In this document: piece by piece, positions 39,903-51,074 of the stretch
Numbering within the stretch: position 1 is the stretch's first letter
Layout: every line of letters starts with the position of its first letter
Source: Amoebidium appalachense
Taxonomy: Eukaryota > Ichthyosporea
Assembly: GCA_963693365.1 (NCBI GenBank)
Contig: CAVNZM010000009.1
Span: 5,146,001 to 5,210,000 of the forward strand
DNA length: 64,000 nucleotides
Direction: 5' to 3'
The notes under the pieces: generated by a model
What the model saw: the letters and a program-made list of their open reading frames with translations, nothing else
Databases searched by the model: none
Told to the model about the DNA's origin: nothing
Position numbers and translations under genes: made by a program

Positions 39903-41380
39903 ATGTCGGAGAAGCCCGCGTACCTCAACCTCACCCCCTGGAAAGGGGAGGACACCACGGATAAGAAGTCCGGCAAACGTCTCACCTATTATGAGTGGAA
40001 ACCCGTCATCTTCCGGTACCTGCGTACCACCATCGCGGCCAAGTTAGTGCCCGTCATCAAGGGGCCCGAGTGGGTCGATCCTTCCGACGAGAACGAGTGG
40101 CATGGCTACTATGACACTGTGGGGGGCTACACCGAGGCTTCCAACTTGCTTGAACCGATGTTTACTCAACTCGTCTCCCAAGATGAACTTTATAATTCTG
40201 GTCAAATTCAAGATGATGTGTCACCTGCCCAAGCTTTCCACAACCTCCGTATGACCTATGCGGCTGAACGTGAAGATCGTGCTCGTCAAATCCTCCTCGA
40301 CTACCATGAGCTTGAACTCAAGGACTTCAAGACCGTCACGGCTTACCTCACCATGGCACGCCGCCGCCGTCTGTGCACTACCCTGCACATCCTCGATGAG
40401 CTCATCCCTCACAAGACCATGGTTGACAACTTCTTCATCCACCTCAAGAAGAACCGTAAACTGGTTTGTTCCGACATCCAGGCTATGATTGCAGATTATT
40501 TCCGTCGTAACATCAACTACGACACCTCAGGCTACAACCGACTCATCAGTGATATCCGAGCTGCTGAGTTTTGTAAAGTTCTCATCGACTCTGGATCCGG
40601 GTCTTCTCTCTCCGTCCGTACTGCACGTGCCCTGCAGAGCCGTGTCCTTCCCAAGGACGACCTCCGTCAACGGATCCCCCGACGTGCCACGACAGGAGTC
40701 CGTCTCCCGTCTCCACCGTGGTTGTTCCAATGATCGATCCTCCTCCATCGACCGTGATTACTCCCAGTCCCGCTCCCCCGGTCCCCGTTCCCGGTCACCC
40801 TACCCCTCACGTCAAGGGGGTAACCGTCATCACAGCCAACCCCGTGCCAAGACCACTGCAGCTGGCCCCCTCGATTGTGCTTATTGCCACGAGAATCATC
40901 ATGACATTGTCACTCAATGTGACAAACCTGGCTGCTCCGTTGCCAGTCGTCACCGTGCCAGCTCCAAGACTGGCAAAGAGGTGCATTTTGCCCTCATCTC
41001 AACCACGGCTTCCCTCACCATGGACCCCTGCTGGGACTCGGCCTCCAACGTCCATATGTGCCCCGTCAAGGAGTAATTCTCCACCCTCGAGCCGTGCCCC
41101 CCGACCATAGTCCACGACGGTCTCGGCATTGTAACTGCTCATCACCGTGGCATCATCAACCTGGCTGTCAACTACGACGGAGTTACCTCGGTTCTCAGCC
41201 TCAACACGCTCTACTATATAGTATGTGCCCGACTCCCCGGCCTTCCTGATTTCCCCCTCAATGGCCTCCAAGTCGGGTCTGCTTGCCCACCTCGATGATG
41301 AGGATGAATTCCCCTCCTTCCTCTACACTCGTGCCAGTGGTGGCAACATCGTGTGTACTCTCACCGGCAACGATGGACTG
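39903..41380 (+). mobile_element. Ty1/copia-type retrotransposon fragment (gag to GAG-pre-integrase), degenerate
   Basis: An ATG at 39903 opens a gag-like frame of about 220 residues. Downstream, in another frame, follow an Arg/Ser-rich segment, a CCHC-like knuckle (CAYC then HENHHDIVTQC, about 40868-40915), the protease-type WDSASNVHMCP (about 41036), and a GAG-pre-integrase-like stretch ending GNDGLYS at 41380. The frame changes after about 40560 and again near 41220, and a TAA lies at 41074. There is no integrase or reverse transcriptase: the element ends exactly at the left TIR of the DNA transposon, and the sequence beyond 47509 does not resume it. Codon use is C-rich at third positions, unlike the neighbours. 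Confidence 0.8.
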
Positions 41381-43305
41381 TACAGTATGCGTCCGCGCGT
41401 AACATACTCCGCGCACAACATAACGTCGACGCCGATTTTCAAAAATCTTAACATACTGACCTCGGTCATTTTTCGGGATTATGTTAGCGCACCAAGGGGT
41501 CCTATACATAGTAGGACGAGTAATCGGGTTTATCTGGTCAGTTTAGACCCCCTATCTTTAGTATTTCGATCTCTTTCCCAGACAAAACAGTGGTTCGCCG
41601 AGATTTCAACGACCGCCCAAAGCTCGCCAGGGCCAATGATAGGCGGCGGCCGCACATCGCATGGTATGCAAAGGACTCATGTGGCCGACTATGTCGATAA
41701 ACGAGCAGAAACATACGAAGGCCCCAACTAGTTCGAAGCAGTCTTGTATAGCTAGTTCTTACATCCTAGTCATATAGGCAGGTTGAATGCATTAAGTTAA
41801 ACCCACCGATCATGACCAAGCCAGTAGTCCAGGTGCAGGCAGCTGCACTTGGGGCGTTGAATAGTGCACTGCACACAGTAAATGAGGCCACAGACAAGTT
41901 TCAGGAAACTACCCAAGAAGCCCAAGCAATCATTTCTGAGGGTTTTGTAAACGCAAACAACACAATCAACAACGCAACCACACGTGCAATTGCACAAGCC
42001 GAAACGGCAAAAGCACAATTGCGCTCGCACATGGAGAGTTTAGAGAGCCGCAGAGCCCCCACACGCGCGGAATCGCTGAAAAAGGCTGCCAGTAAGCCTG
42101 GGCAGAAGACGATGTTCGATTTTGGGGCCAAGAAAATTTTTTCGTTTCAACTGAACGGCCGGCAGAAGGTTCAATGAGTGCGCGCAGTGCGGACTGGAAG
42201 AAGCGGAGAAAATAGGTGAGCTACTCACTGCAGACGATGTTTCGCCCAATTTTCGCTGCATTGGCTGCGAGCAACCTTGTGGTGATGCTGGTTCACTCAC
42301 AAACCACGAAAACAGTTGTGCTTTGGCAAGAGCCAAAAATCGGCAACTTGAGCGACCCTGCCAGCATACCAACAACACTGGGTCCGTCACATACGAGTTT
42401 ATCCCACCGTCGCAAGAGGAGATTGAACGGCGAGAAGCGATCGCTGCGGAGTTTGCGCGTGTAACCAGCGTCTTGCGGAAGGCAAGCCCAAAGAGGATGG
42501 GCGCAAAAACAATATTGGGGCTAAGGAGCGAGCGTCGTACACTGATTCGAAAAGGGCGGAAATCATTGAAGAGGTTCTCAGCATAAAAGCAAGAAACACT
42601 AAGGCAGCCATCGGAGAGTACCTTGCTCGTCACCCCAAGAAGACGGGTTCAACAATATATCAGTAAGTTGGCCAAGCCCTGTACAAACTCATTTCAGCAT
42701 CACTGATACTTCTTTTGTAAGTTAGGCCTCACACTTTTGTTAGTTAAATTAGGCCTCACCGTCTGTCCCTGGCTGATTCCCAGTTCTATGAAATCCAGTG
42801 CGGCATACTAGTAGTGCACAGGCTGCTCGGTTCACCCTGTTTGTTGTTATTGGTGTGCTCGTGTTCTCTTGCTTGTTGCAAAAAAAGGCCCCTTTGAACG
42901 AAAGAATTAGTCAAAACTCCCTTCAGAACGACAACACAATAACTCTTTCCTTTCATTTTTGCAGATGGATACAGAGAAAAGACCGCATCTTCGCCTCCGC
43001 AGCTAAAGAAAGGCTGGAGAAGTTGAAACTAACAGGTATGACTATAGCTTACTTGCTGGGGGTCGTGTATTGACATAGAATAGGGAAGTTTTTGTTAATA
43101 AGAGATCCAATAGTGATAATCGGAAGAGCCCATGGGAGCAAGAGAGTGGAACTTACACTTACACTAGTGCAAGGAATACCGTAGTTGGCAATGCTTTAGT
43201 GGCCAAACACCTGGGTCACGTACAGCTTGGGGGGATGCACAGTTTAGGATCATGTTGCAACCCCTCCCTCTCCTTCCCAGAACTCTTGAAGCATATGTCC
43301 CCCCC

Positions 43306-43338
<33 letters not shown>

Positions 43339-43420
43339 CCCCCCGTAACCGGACCTCAGGAGAAGCCTGGCACGTACAACAATCCCTTCCCCTACCTTCT
43401 GTTCACAAGCCTGATGTGCG

Positions 43421-43427
<7 letters not shown>

Positions 43428-43509
<82 letters not shown>

Positions 43510-43538
43510 GCGCGCGCGCGCACATACACACAAACACA

Positions 43539-43598
<60 letters not shown>
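43428..43598. repeat. (CA)n-(CG)n-(CA)n tract ending at a splice acceptor
   Basis: Two CA blocks around a (CG)n core at about 43495-43520. The tract supplies the CACAG acceptor of the transposase exon at 43600. Alternating purine-pyrimidine sequence of this kind can adopt Z-DNA. Confidence 0.95.
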
Positions 43599-43602
<4 letters not shown>

Positions 43603-44260
43603 GGAACAAAGTCAGGTACCAGGCACTTGAGAAAGAACTTCATCGTCTGTATAGACAGCGGCGCGACGACAAGGCGAAAGTTAACGCTTTGTGGCTTCGC
43701 ACAAAGGCACTTAAACTGGCAACCCACATGCTCTCGAAAGAAGAGTATGCCAAGTTTAAGGCGTCTGAGAAATGGCTGCGAAATTTCTGTCGCCGGTACG
43801 AACTGGCTAAGCGGCGGAAAACAAACGGGAAGGGAAAATCCATTTACTAGAGCGTCTTCCCACCATACAGACCTATCACACTCGCTTAGTGAAGCTGGTC
43901 TGTTCGTATCGGAACAGAGAAGATGAAGAGCGTCCACGAGACAAATGGGGTCGCTATCTGCCATGTGCTCGGATGAATATTGACCAGGTACAGTATTAGC
44001 ACACCCTCACATTTTAAGTTTTGCAAGTTATTGGTTCTCCTTTTGTTATCAAATATACTGGACACGGTGCCGGGCACCGTTTCCAGGAACATTTGACCAA
44101 TTAGAATAACACAAGACTTCTTGCAGGTGCCTTGGCCATTATCCAATGACGATGGCACCACATATGAGGATATTGGTGCTGACCGTGTGCAGATTGCTGG
44201 TCCAGATTCGACTGAAAAACGATTCTGCACATTGCAGCTTGGTATAACACCGATAGGTAG

Positions 44261-44311
<51 letters not shown>

Positions 44312-44341
44312 ACCACCACCACCACCACCACCCACCCCACC

Positions 44342-44439
<98 letters not shown>

Positions 44440-44556
44440 TCCCACCTCCACCACCACCACCACCACATTCACCACATTCACCACATCCACCACTACAAAA
44501 AAAAAAAAACCAAAAAAAACCCCCTCCCATCCTCCCCCCCCCCCCCCCCCCCCACT

Positions 44557-44805
44557 GCCCTTGCCTGCATAAGCAACCCTGCTCGTCTCTGATCAAGACG
44601 GGTGACCTACTCATGTTCAAGTGAAACAGTATCTGAGTTGGGTTTCGTTAACGAGGGGAATAGGTCGAAACTCGGGTACTGTGGATGACGTGGGCCCCCC
44701 TGAGGATGGGCTCTGCTTATTATGCATACTCTTTATGTATGGCTTGCATTCTGCATCGTGTTATCCGTTTGTTCTTGTGTACTTCGTACTTTTTGACGCA
44801 TTCAA
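44557..44805 (-). repeat. RepA repeat inside a transposase intron
   Basis: Inverted copy of the 24247 subfamily, inserted between transposase exons ending at 44256 and starting at 44891. It abuts C-runs at both ends. Confidence 0.85.
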
Positions 44806-45598
44806 AACCCCCCCCCCCCCCCCCCATCCCCCTTTTTTCTTTCTTCCCCCCATGGCATTTTTTGACATGTCGCATGTCACCTCCGTGCAGGTCAATTCCC
44901 AAGACCTGCGGTCGTCTTCCGTGGACAAGGGAAAGTTAGTGCGGTGGAGAAGGAGAGCTACCACAAGGGGGTGGATGTGTACTGGCAGAAAAATGCCTGG
45001 GTGGATACAGATGTTGCCCTGCAGTGTGCAGACCGAACACTCAAAGAGTTTGTGGACCGCACTCAACTGGATGACTATCTATGTTTCATGGACAACTTGG
45101 CCGCACAGACGCAGGTATGGACTCCCCTCCCCCCTCCCTCTCTCTCCCCCCTTCCTCCCTCTCTCCCCCCTCCTCCCCCCCCCTCCTCCTCCTCCCCCCT
45201 CTTCCCCCCCCCCCCCCCCCCTCTTCCTATATTCTCACGTGTCAAAAGAAAACAATTACGGGGAAAAAGAAAAAGGCAAGGGGGGGCTAGGGGGGAAGGT
45301 GGGGGGGGGGGGGGAGAGGGGGGGGGGGGGGGGGGGGGGCAAGGGAAAGAATTGAACTAAACGACCAAAACGAAGATAATACACTAGTGCTTCAAGGCCC
45401 CTTTGACCATCCTTCATGCACCTTTGAAAGCACTTAGAACCGTGACCGGTATCATAATTGGCCACTTTGTTTAGATTTTTCCATTCTTCCGTGTGATTAA
45501 TTTTTGACAATGTCTGTCCATGCATTTAATCAGTATAGTGCCTACTTTCAACACAACACACATCCTGGGAGAGTTGTTGAATGCACACATATTTAAAA

Positions 45599-45634
<36 letters not shown>

Positions 45635-46788
45635 CCCACCCACCAACCCACCAGGTCCTTCCTCTCCTCCTTCCTTCCTCCCCCTCCCTCCCCTTCCCCT
45701 CCCCTCCCCTCCTCCCCCCCTCCCCCCTCCCCCCTTCCACCAACTTGAACCCTCCTTCCTCTCCTCCTTCCTTCCTCTTCCTCCCTCCCCTTCCCCTCTT
45801 CCCCCCTCCCCCCCCCCCCCTCCCCTTCCCCTCTTACCCCCCCCCCCCCCCCCCCTGAATTCCCCTGCAGGATCAATTTCGCCAGCGGCTACAGAAGGAT
45901 GATTTGCGCATCACCCCAGGGTACACGCCAGCCGGGTGTACGGATGGCACACAGGCGATCAACCACCATGTTGGGCGGGCAATCAAGCGTCGAGCGGGAG
46001 AGTTGCAGGAGCAATGGTTGGACTCGGGAGGAGGGTCACTTGGAAAAATGGGTCAGTAACTCTATCACAGCGTCCGAAAAGCGCGTTCTCGTCACCCATT
46101 TTATTGGTCAGGCTGTGGAGGATGTTTTGGGTTCTCCCGACGGCACAGTACAGGCGAAGCCCAACTATTCAAAGTTGCGGTGGAGAGCGTTTGAGGCAAC
46201 GGGCGGCCTTATGTCTACCGACCCAGCAGATGATAAGTTAATTACCCTCGAAGGGTTGCCGAAGGGGATGAAATATACATTCCCCCGGCCAGTAGGGCCA
46301 GTGCAGGCAGATTGGGGGCTCGTGGGTGATTATCAGGAGGTACCGGAGGCAGACGAGGCCGAAAAGGATCCCGAGGATTTGGAGGATGAGGTGGATGATG
46401 AAATCGGTAGTGGCGACGAGAGCGGCTCGCAGGAGGAGGAGGAGGGCGAGGAGGAGGAGGAGGGCAAGGAGGAGGAGGAGGAGGAGGAGGAGGAGAAACA
46501 GGAGGAGGAGAACGAATGGGAGATACCTGAGGGGTACGAAGTAGTTAAGGAGTGCCCCCGGTTGGGTAGCAATTTGCATGGGTGTGAGATCTTGCGCAGG
46601 TTAGTTTGGTGGGATGGCTGTGTGGGGTGATAGTGGGTGGTGCCCAGAAAAGGGGGTTTCTTTTCCGTGTGAGTTACGTTAATGGTTTGGAGCTTGATGA
46701 AACCCTGAATACGGATTTGTATGAGGCGAAGGGGGAGGGGTTGCCTCTTACTCGTGTAGGTGTGTGGTGCCAAATTCGTAAGGTGTGA

Positions 46789-46841
46789 GAGTAAGGTGTG
46801 AGGGAGCAGAAAGACTAGTACGTCCTTGTTTGTATGAGTTG

Positions 46842-46879
<38 letters not shown>

Positions 46880-47064
46880 CTTTTTTGGTTTGGTCCCCTT
46901 GAAAAAAATTAGTATGTTCTTATTATTATTTGAATCAATTACTTATTGATTTCCTCTATATTTACTTATTTAGCGGGTTGGGGAGGAGGGGAGGGGGGGG
47001 GGTGGGGGGGGGGGGGGGGACTTGAAGTACTAAATGCTAGACTTTCAAGTATTGATTTAGATTT

Positions 47065-47129
<65 letters not shown>

Positions 47130-47482
47130 TTGGCACACATAGGCTTTCACGCTTTCAGCTTCTTTTTTTTTTTTTTTTTTTTTTCAAAGCTTTTTTTTTT
47201 CCCTCCGAATTTCCCTTTTTTTTTTCACCATCTCAAAAAGGAACTAGTATAAGTATTCTTTGTTTATTCATTCATTTGATCAATTTATTATTTGTTTACT
47301 ACTATATTTTTGTCATTTAGCGGTTTGCGGATTCCCCGCCCGATGGAGAGGCCCAGTGTGGCCTCCTGGGCGGGCGGGTGGGGGGGGGGGGGGGGGGGGG
47401 GGGGGTAACATAATCGAGACGGGCTCTGGGAGCCTATTTTTAGATACTAATTAACATAACGACCTCGACCCTTGTCGGGGCG
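46789..47482. other. Transposon 3' non-coding arm
   Basis: Holds (GT)n at 46843-46876, G-runs at 46990-47020, (CA)n at 47070-47127, T-runs and a G-run at 47382-47405, then the subterminal ATTATGTTA box (47406-47414). Confidence 0.6.
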
Positions 47483-47544
47483 GTATGTTAGGCGCGGACG
47501 CATACTGTAAACCCCCAAAGCTCTTCTTCATACTCTTTATGTAA

Positions 47545-47580
47545 GTGGGGCGCCAAAACCTCAGCCAATCAAAAGACTTA
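47545..47580 (+). promoter_or_regulatory. GGCGCCAAAA plus CCAAT promoter element
   Basis: GGGGCGCCAAAACC at 47549, then AGCCAATCAAAAG 6 bp further on, only 40 bp to the right of the transposon end. An ATG with a gtaagt donor follows at 47719. Same motif pair as at 8652 and 63812. Confidence 0.5.
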
Positions 47581-47718
47581 TTTCTGGTCCTTCCTTGCCG
47601 TCCCACAATCAAGCTCTCGCATGACTTGGACCCTACCGGGAGATGGGCACCGTGTGTCAGTCTCAGTCTCAGCATCTTTGCGGCCGTAGCAAGGTGTGCT
47701 AAGACTTTTGGGCAGCCA

Positions 47719-48257
47719 ATGGAAATGGGATATGCAGGTAAGTGCTAATGCCGTTGGTTGGTTTGCTGTCCTCTCCTGTAACCTATCAGGTTGAAGTATT
47801 GGGTTTCCTAATACGGCATTCTGGGGTGCATTTTGGTCTTCATGCCTCACACTCCTACTTGCCACACACACTCGACCTCTGGCAAACTCCCCTGCTGCCT
47901 TCCGGTTCCCTGCATTGTGTCGTTTCCCGTTTCCCTGCATCATCTCAACCATAGACACGTAGGATTGCTACACCTAGGTATCCACTCACTCGAGGCTCCC
48001 TGCACTTTAAATTTTACCTCTCAATACACTAAGTAATCCATACGCTCAATACATCACCCACGACACAGCGCACATGATACACCTAGGCCTGTACCTCTAC
48101 ACATTCACATCATTTTACTGGTTTCACAAAGAAAATTAATGACGTTAACGTTGGCCTTTCGCCTACCATACATGCACCCGCGTGCCTGCTGCTACCCACA
48201 ACATCTGCTCCCTGGACCCGCTTCTTCATGTGTGTCTGGAACGGCCCTGGCCTCGCA
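47719..48257 (+). other. Possible 5' exons of the unidentified 48939-49727 gene
   Basis: Two candidates: 47719-47737 (ATGGAAATGGGATATGCAG then gtaagt) and about 48139-48265 (ATG, then a 42-codon frame ending at AAAG-gtacgc). Their phases do not join cleanly to each other or to 48939, so one or both may be wrong. 48310-48540 is C/T-rich and shows no gene. Confidence 0.3.
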
Positions 48258-48938
48258 TACTAAAGGTACGCCTTGTTCTTCTCGGTTTGTGCATCCTGCA
48301 CCACGTGTGAACCCTCCCCCCCGCCCCCCCCCCCCCCCCCCGTCTTCCTCAACTTGTCCGCCACCAGACTTTCCCCTTTCCCTTTCACAATCCCACCACT
48401 GGCACTTCTCTCCTTCCTCTTCCATCCTTCTCCCTAACTTCTACCCCATATTTTCTTCTCTGCTCCTCTCTCTTACGTCTTCCCTTTCACTAATAATTAC
48501 ATCCTTTCAATGGCCATCTTCCTTTACGTAGGCAATGTAGATCTGGATTGGCTGCCTACATAGGGGCCACGCGGACCGAGGCTCACGCCGCGTGTTCAAC
48601 TCTTAAATGATTCTCCCCCGAGGACAAAGTTTCTCAAACATGCACTGCCACTGTGGCGCGTAGCATGGCTCCCTAAACCCGTTCTCTCCAGGGGCCTATC
48701 ATCCTATCGATAGTTTTTGGACATACCCAGGACCTGCCTCAGGCTGCCTGGCTGCCTGCCTGTACAATTTTTCTTTGCATGTAACTAAATAATCATTAAA
48801 AAGTACTTGGAAACCAATGTACCAATTATTTCATGAGATTTAGAAAGTGCTAGCTCATCTGTATTGCTGTATACAGTATTTCTGAAATCTGAATACAGGA
48901 GGAGTCTCTGAGGAGAGATTTATGGGGTTTTTTGCTGG

Positions 48939-49727
48939 ATGAATAGTCCTGGACTCCTGGGCGTGTTATTTAGGAGGCATTCACCCAATCACATTTGTAA
49001 GAATGCGTCAGCTCTTCACACCCAATCTTATCCGGTTATTCTTAACGCCGGCTTTGTTGGGTTCATACTCCAATCATGTTCGTCGAATTTGTTTAGATAT
49101 TGTTATGATTGGTTTATCGAACCAAGGGCGTGTTTATTGGATGACGCGTCCCAGATTGCGAAGCACGCCCCAGGTAGCTCCGCTGTCATCTAATAATTTT
49201 CCAGGTAGCAATGATATAAATATACTGTAGATACAGTTAATGTTAGGTTACTCAGTTATAGTTTAGTTATTATACTTATTTTTCGCCATTTCCAGCCGTT
49301 TTAGGCTTTGAAATCACAGGTCTCTATGATGCGCTGGGCGGTGCCGCCGGGCATGTCCTTCGGGCTTGCCTTGATCAGGGTTTGCCTTACGAATCGTATC
49401 GGCCCAAAATATATTGTAAGCACAGGGGCCAATAGTTAGCACTGTAGGGTGCCGTATTCGCCGTTCGTATTAATTATATAGGTTCCAAGCGTGTAATTTG
49501 ATGTCTTTATATATGAAAAATGAATGATTCCTATGAAAAAGTGATCCGAAGGCACTTCTTGCGCTTGAAAAGAAGAATACGAAGCCCTGTTTTCTCTTTC
49601 AGGGCTCCATATTATTAGTGAAGTCAAAAGTTTTACGAAACTAGCATATGAAATTATAAAACAAATGGGTGTATACAAGTCTAAATTGAAAACCACCCCA
49701 CCAATACGATTAACACTTTTCTTTTGA
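48939..49727 (+). CDS. Unidentified protein, three phase-matched exons
   Basis: Exons 48939-49173, 49296-49415 and 49603-49727 join with matching phases (1/2 nt split codons) across gtagct, gtaagc and CTTTCAG sites and end in TGA at 49725. The product from the ATG at 48939 is about 159 residues, but the true start may be an upstream exon. It has an Asn/Ser-rich start, a hydrophobic stretch (VILNAGFVGFIL), then a compact Gly/Ala/Leu region (GFEITGLYDALGGAAGHVL) and a basic helical C-terminus (FTKLAYEIIKQM). I recognise no family. The GGCGCCAAAA/CCAAT element at 47551 may be its promoter. A long minus-strand frame over 49436-49957 is a shadow of the last exon. Confidence 0.6.
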
Positions 49728-50083
49728 TTGGATTTATTCGACGGAAAGATATTAACACTTTCCGACAATACGATACCATTTGAGGTAAAACGATTAAGGC
49801 GGCCAAAACTGGGCAACCCCTGGCCTTGATTGCGTGGCAGCCAATCATCGCAACTCCAGATCTCCATAAAGTATTTTAGATCTCGCCCACTGCTTCGGAG
49901 ATCCTTCCACCGTTCCACGGTCACGCCGGGACACACAACGTGACAACCACCATCCATCTGTTGGTCACAATTGTAATAAGTAAGCAGTCAAATGTTCACC
50001 TACGCCTCGTCCATCTATCTATAGATCTAGAGCAACATCGTGTTTTCACTCTTCCCGTGGCACATAATAGCAAATCCTCTAGC
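49728..50083. other. Intergenic spacer and kinase 5' region
   Basis: Contains a CCAAT box (CAGCCAATCATCG, about 49838) about 240 bp before the kinase ATG. No TATA box is obvious. Confidence 0.4.
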
Positions 50084-51049
50084 ATGGCTCTCCACGACTA
50101 CACCATCCTGCATGTGCTGGGCAGTGGATGTTTTTCCACTGTTTACTCTGCAGTGCATAAACAAAGTGGCTTGCAAGTAGCCCTGAAAGCTGTAGACAAG
50201 CAAAAGGCAGACGAGAACATGCTCAGGTTAGAGGTTGAGGCCATGCGTCAAGTAGGCTCACACCCAAACATAGTGCAGTTATATGATGTGTATGAAGATG
50301 ACCGTTACATGTACCTGATACTCGAGCAATGTAGTGGGGGCAGCGTTCACGATTTCCTTGTAGCCAACGGCCCTGTTTCTGAGGCCATAGCGCATAGGTG
50401 GTTCGTGCAACTCGCTAGCGCCGTGGCGCACGCACACAGTCGCCATGTGATTAATCGAGACATTAAAAACGCGAATGTCTTGCTGGACGCACAAATGAAC
50501 GTCAAACTAGGTGACTTTGGTCTTGCAATCACTACACCCACCGACCCGCACACATTCTCGCTTGATACCGCAACCGGATCTGCCGTGTTCGCCGCGCCCG
50601 AGGTATACTCCACATTCGAGGGCAAAACATATTACGGGCCACAGGCAGAGATGTGGGCGTTGGGATGTGTGCTTCATTCCTGCCTGTCATCGTCCCTTCC
50701 CTTTGCTGTTGAAAACTACCATCAGGTGTGGGGAAACTATTGCCCGCCGGCCCATGTGAGTCCCGCGTGCCAGCAGCTTCTTAGCGGGCTCATGTGTGTC
50801 GATGTGACCAAGAGAATGACGATGCAGCAATTGTGGTCTCATGCTTGGATTGTCGGTGAACGTGTGAACGCAAGAGTGCAAACAGTACCAGGATGCCGAA
50901 TGAATGCTGTGTCGACAGCACACCACGCACATGAGCACAGTCACAGTTATCCGACAAGGGATGTTAATCGCGCGTGTACGAGGGGTAGCGAGGGCATGGC
51001 CAATGTTGGATCGTATGTTCCACATACAATACTTACACTCGTAGCTTGA
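50084..51049 (+). CDS. Serine/threonine protein kinase, intronless
   Basis: Transfers phosphate from ATP to Ser/Thr of unknown substrates; probably cytosolic, with no signal or membrane segment. From the ATG at 50084 (321 aa) the kinase domain starts almost at once: glycine loop GSGCFSTV (13-20), catalytic Lys35 in VALK, HPNIVQLYDVY (60-70), catalytic loop VINRDIKNANVLLD (122-135) with Asp126 and Asn131, DFG (144-146), APE (171-173), and a C-lobe with KRMTMQQLWSHAWI. The usual HRD is NRD, but the catalytic Asp is present. The domain ends near 258; the last 60 residues are His/Arg/Ala-rich without motifs. An upstream in-frame ATG at 49940 would add 48 residues with no kinase features, so 50084 is preferred. 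It resembles SNF1/CaMK-type kinases, but subfamily is uncertain. Intronless in an intron-rich region. Confidence 0.93.
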   Translation: MALHDYTILHVLGSGCFSTVYSAVHKQSGLQVALKAVDKQKADENMLRLEVEAMRQVGSHPNIVQLYDVYEDDRYMYLILEQCSGGSVHDFLVANGPVSEAIAHRWFVQLASAVAHAHSRHVINRDIKNANVLLDAQMNVKLGDFGLAITTPTDPHTFSLDTATGSAVFAAPEVYSTFEGKTYYGPQAEMWALGCVLHSCLSSSLPFAVENYHQVWGNYCPPAHVSPACQQLLSGLMCVDVTKRMTMQQLWSHAWIVGERVNARVQTVPGCRMNAVSTAHHAHEHSHSYPTRDVNRACTRGSEGMANVGSYVPHTILTLVA

Positions 51050-51074
51050 GAACGTGAGCTCTGCTCTACAATTC

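Larger units (their letters stand above)
41812..46788 (+). pseudogene. Transposase with CENP-B-type HTH and DDE domain, multiply frame-disrupted
   Basis: Coding pieces in order: 41812-42177 (Ala/Glu-rich N-terminus), then a different frame with a Cys/His cluster (CAQC, FRCIGC, NHENSC) at about 42170-42500, and a third frame ending at 42662 (donor gtaagt). Spliced exons: 42965-43035, 43600-43845 (KASEKWLRNFCRRYELAKRRKT, the Tc5/CENP-B HTH), about 43850-43987 (ends MNIDQ, first catalytic Asp), 44127-44256, 44891-45113 (WQKNAWVDTDV, FMDNLAAQ, second Asp), and 45871 onward (CTDGTQAINHHVG, third acidic residue). A Glu-rich tail ((GAG)n, 46428-46510) and a C-terminal block to the TGA at 46786 follow. 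Frames break near 42170, 42490, 43845, 46025 and 46610, while the splice sites are intact. Either recent decay or assembly indels. Confidence 0.85.
41383..47507 (+). mobile_element. Complete 6.1-kb Tc1/mariner-pogo-type DNA transposon
   Basis: Terminal inverted repeats of 25 bp with one mismatch start CAGTATGCGTCCGCGC and continue TAACATAC (41383-41407 and the complement of 47483-47507). Both ends are flanked by TA (41381-41382, 47508-47509), the target duplication of the Tc1/mariner superfamily. Further TAACATA-type motifs lie inside both ends; an ATTATGTTA box is about 95 bp in from each end. The body carries a spliced transposase with a CENP-B/Tc5-type DNA-binding domain, as in pogo/Tigger elements. 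Confidence 0.9.

Noticed and set aside
40588-40620. IDSGSGSS as a retroviral-type protease site in the copia fragment
   Set aside because: It comes before the CCHC knuckle, whereas WDSASNVHM at 41036 is in the expected place and frame; the first may be a chance or composition match.
48970-49150. Cluster of CCAAT/ATTGG motifs suggesting a promoter
   Set aside because: The stretch is a phase-matched coding exon; the motifs are probably chance.
49436-49957. 173-codon minus-strand reading frame
   Set aside because: It overlaps the plus-strand exon 49603-49727, whose phase and splice sites match two upstream exons; the minus frame matches no family.
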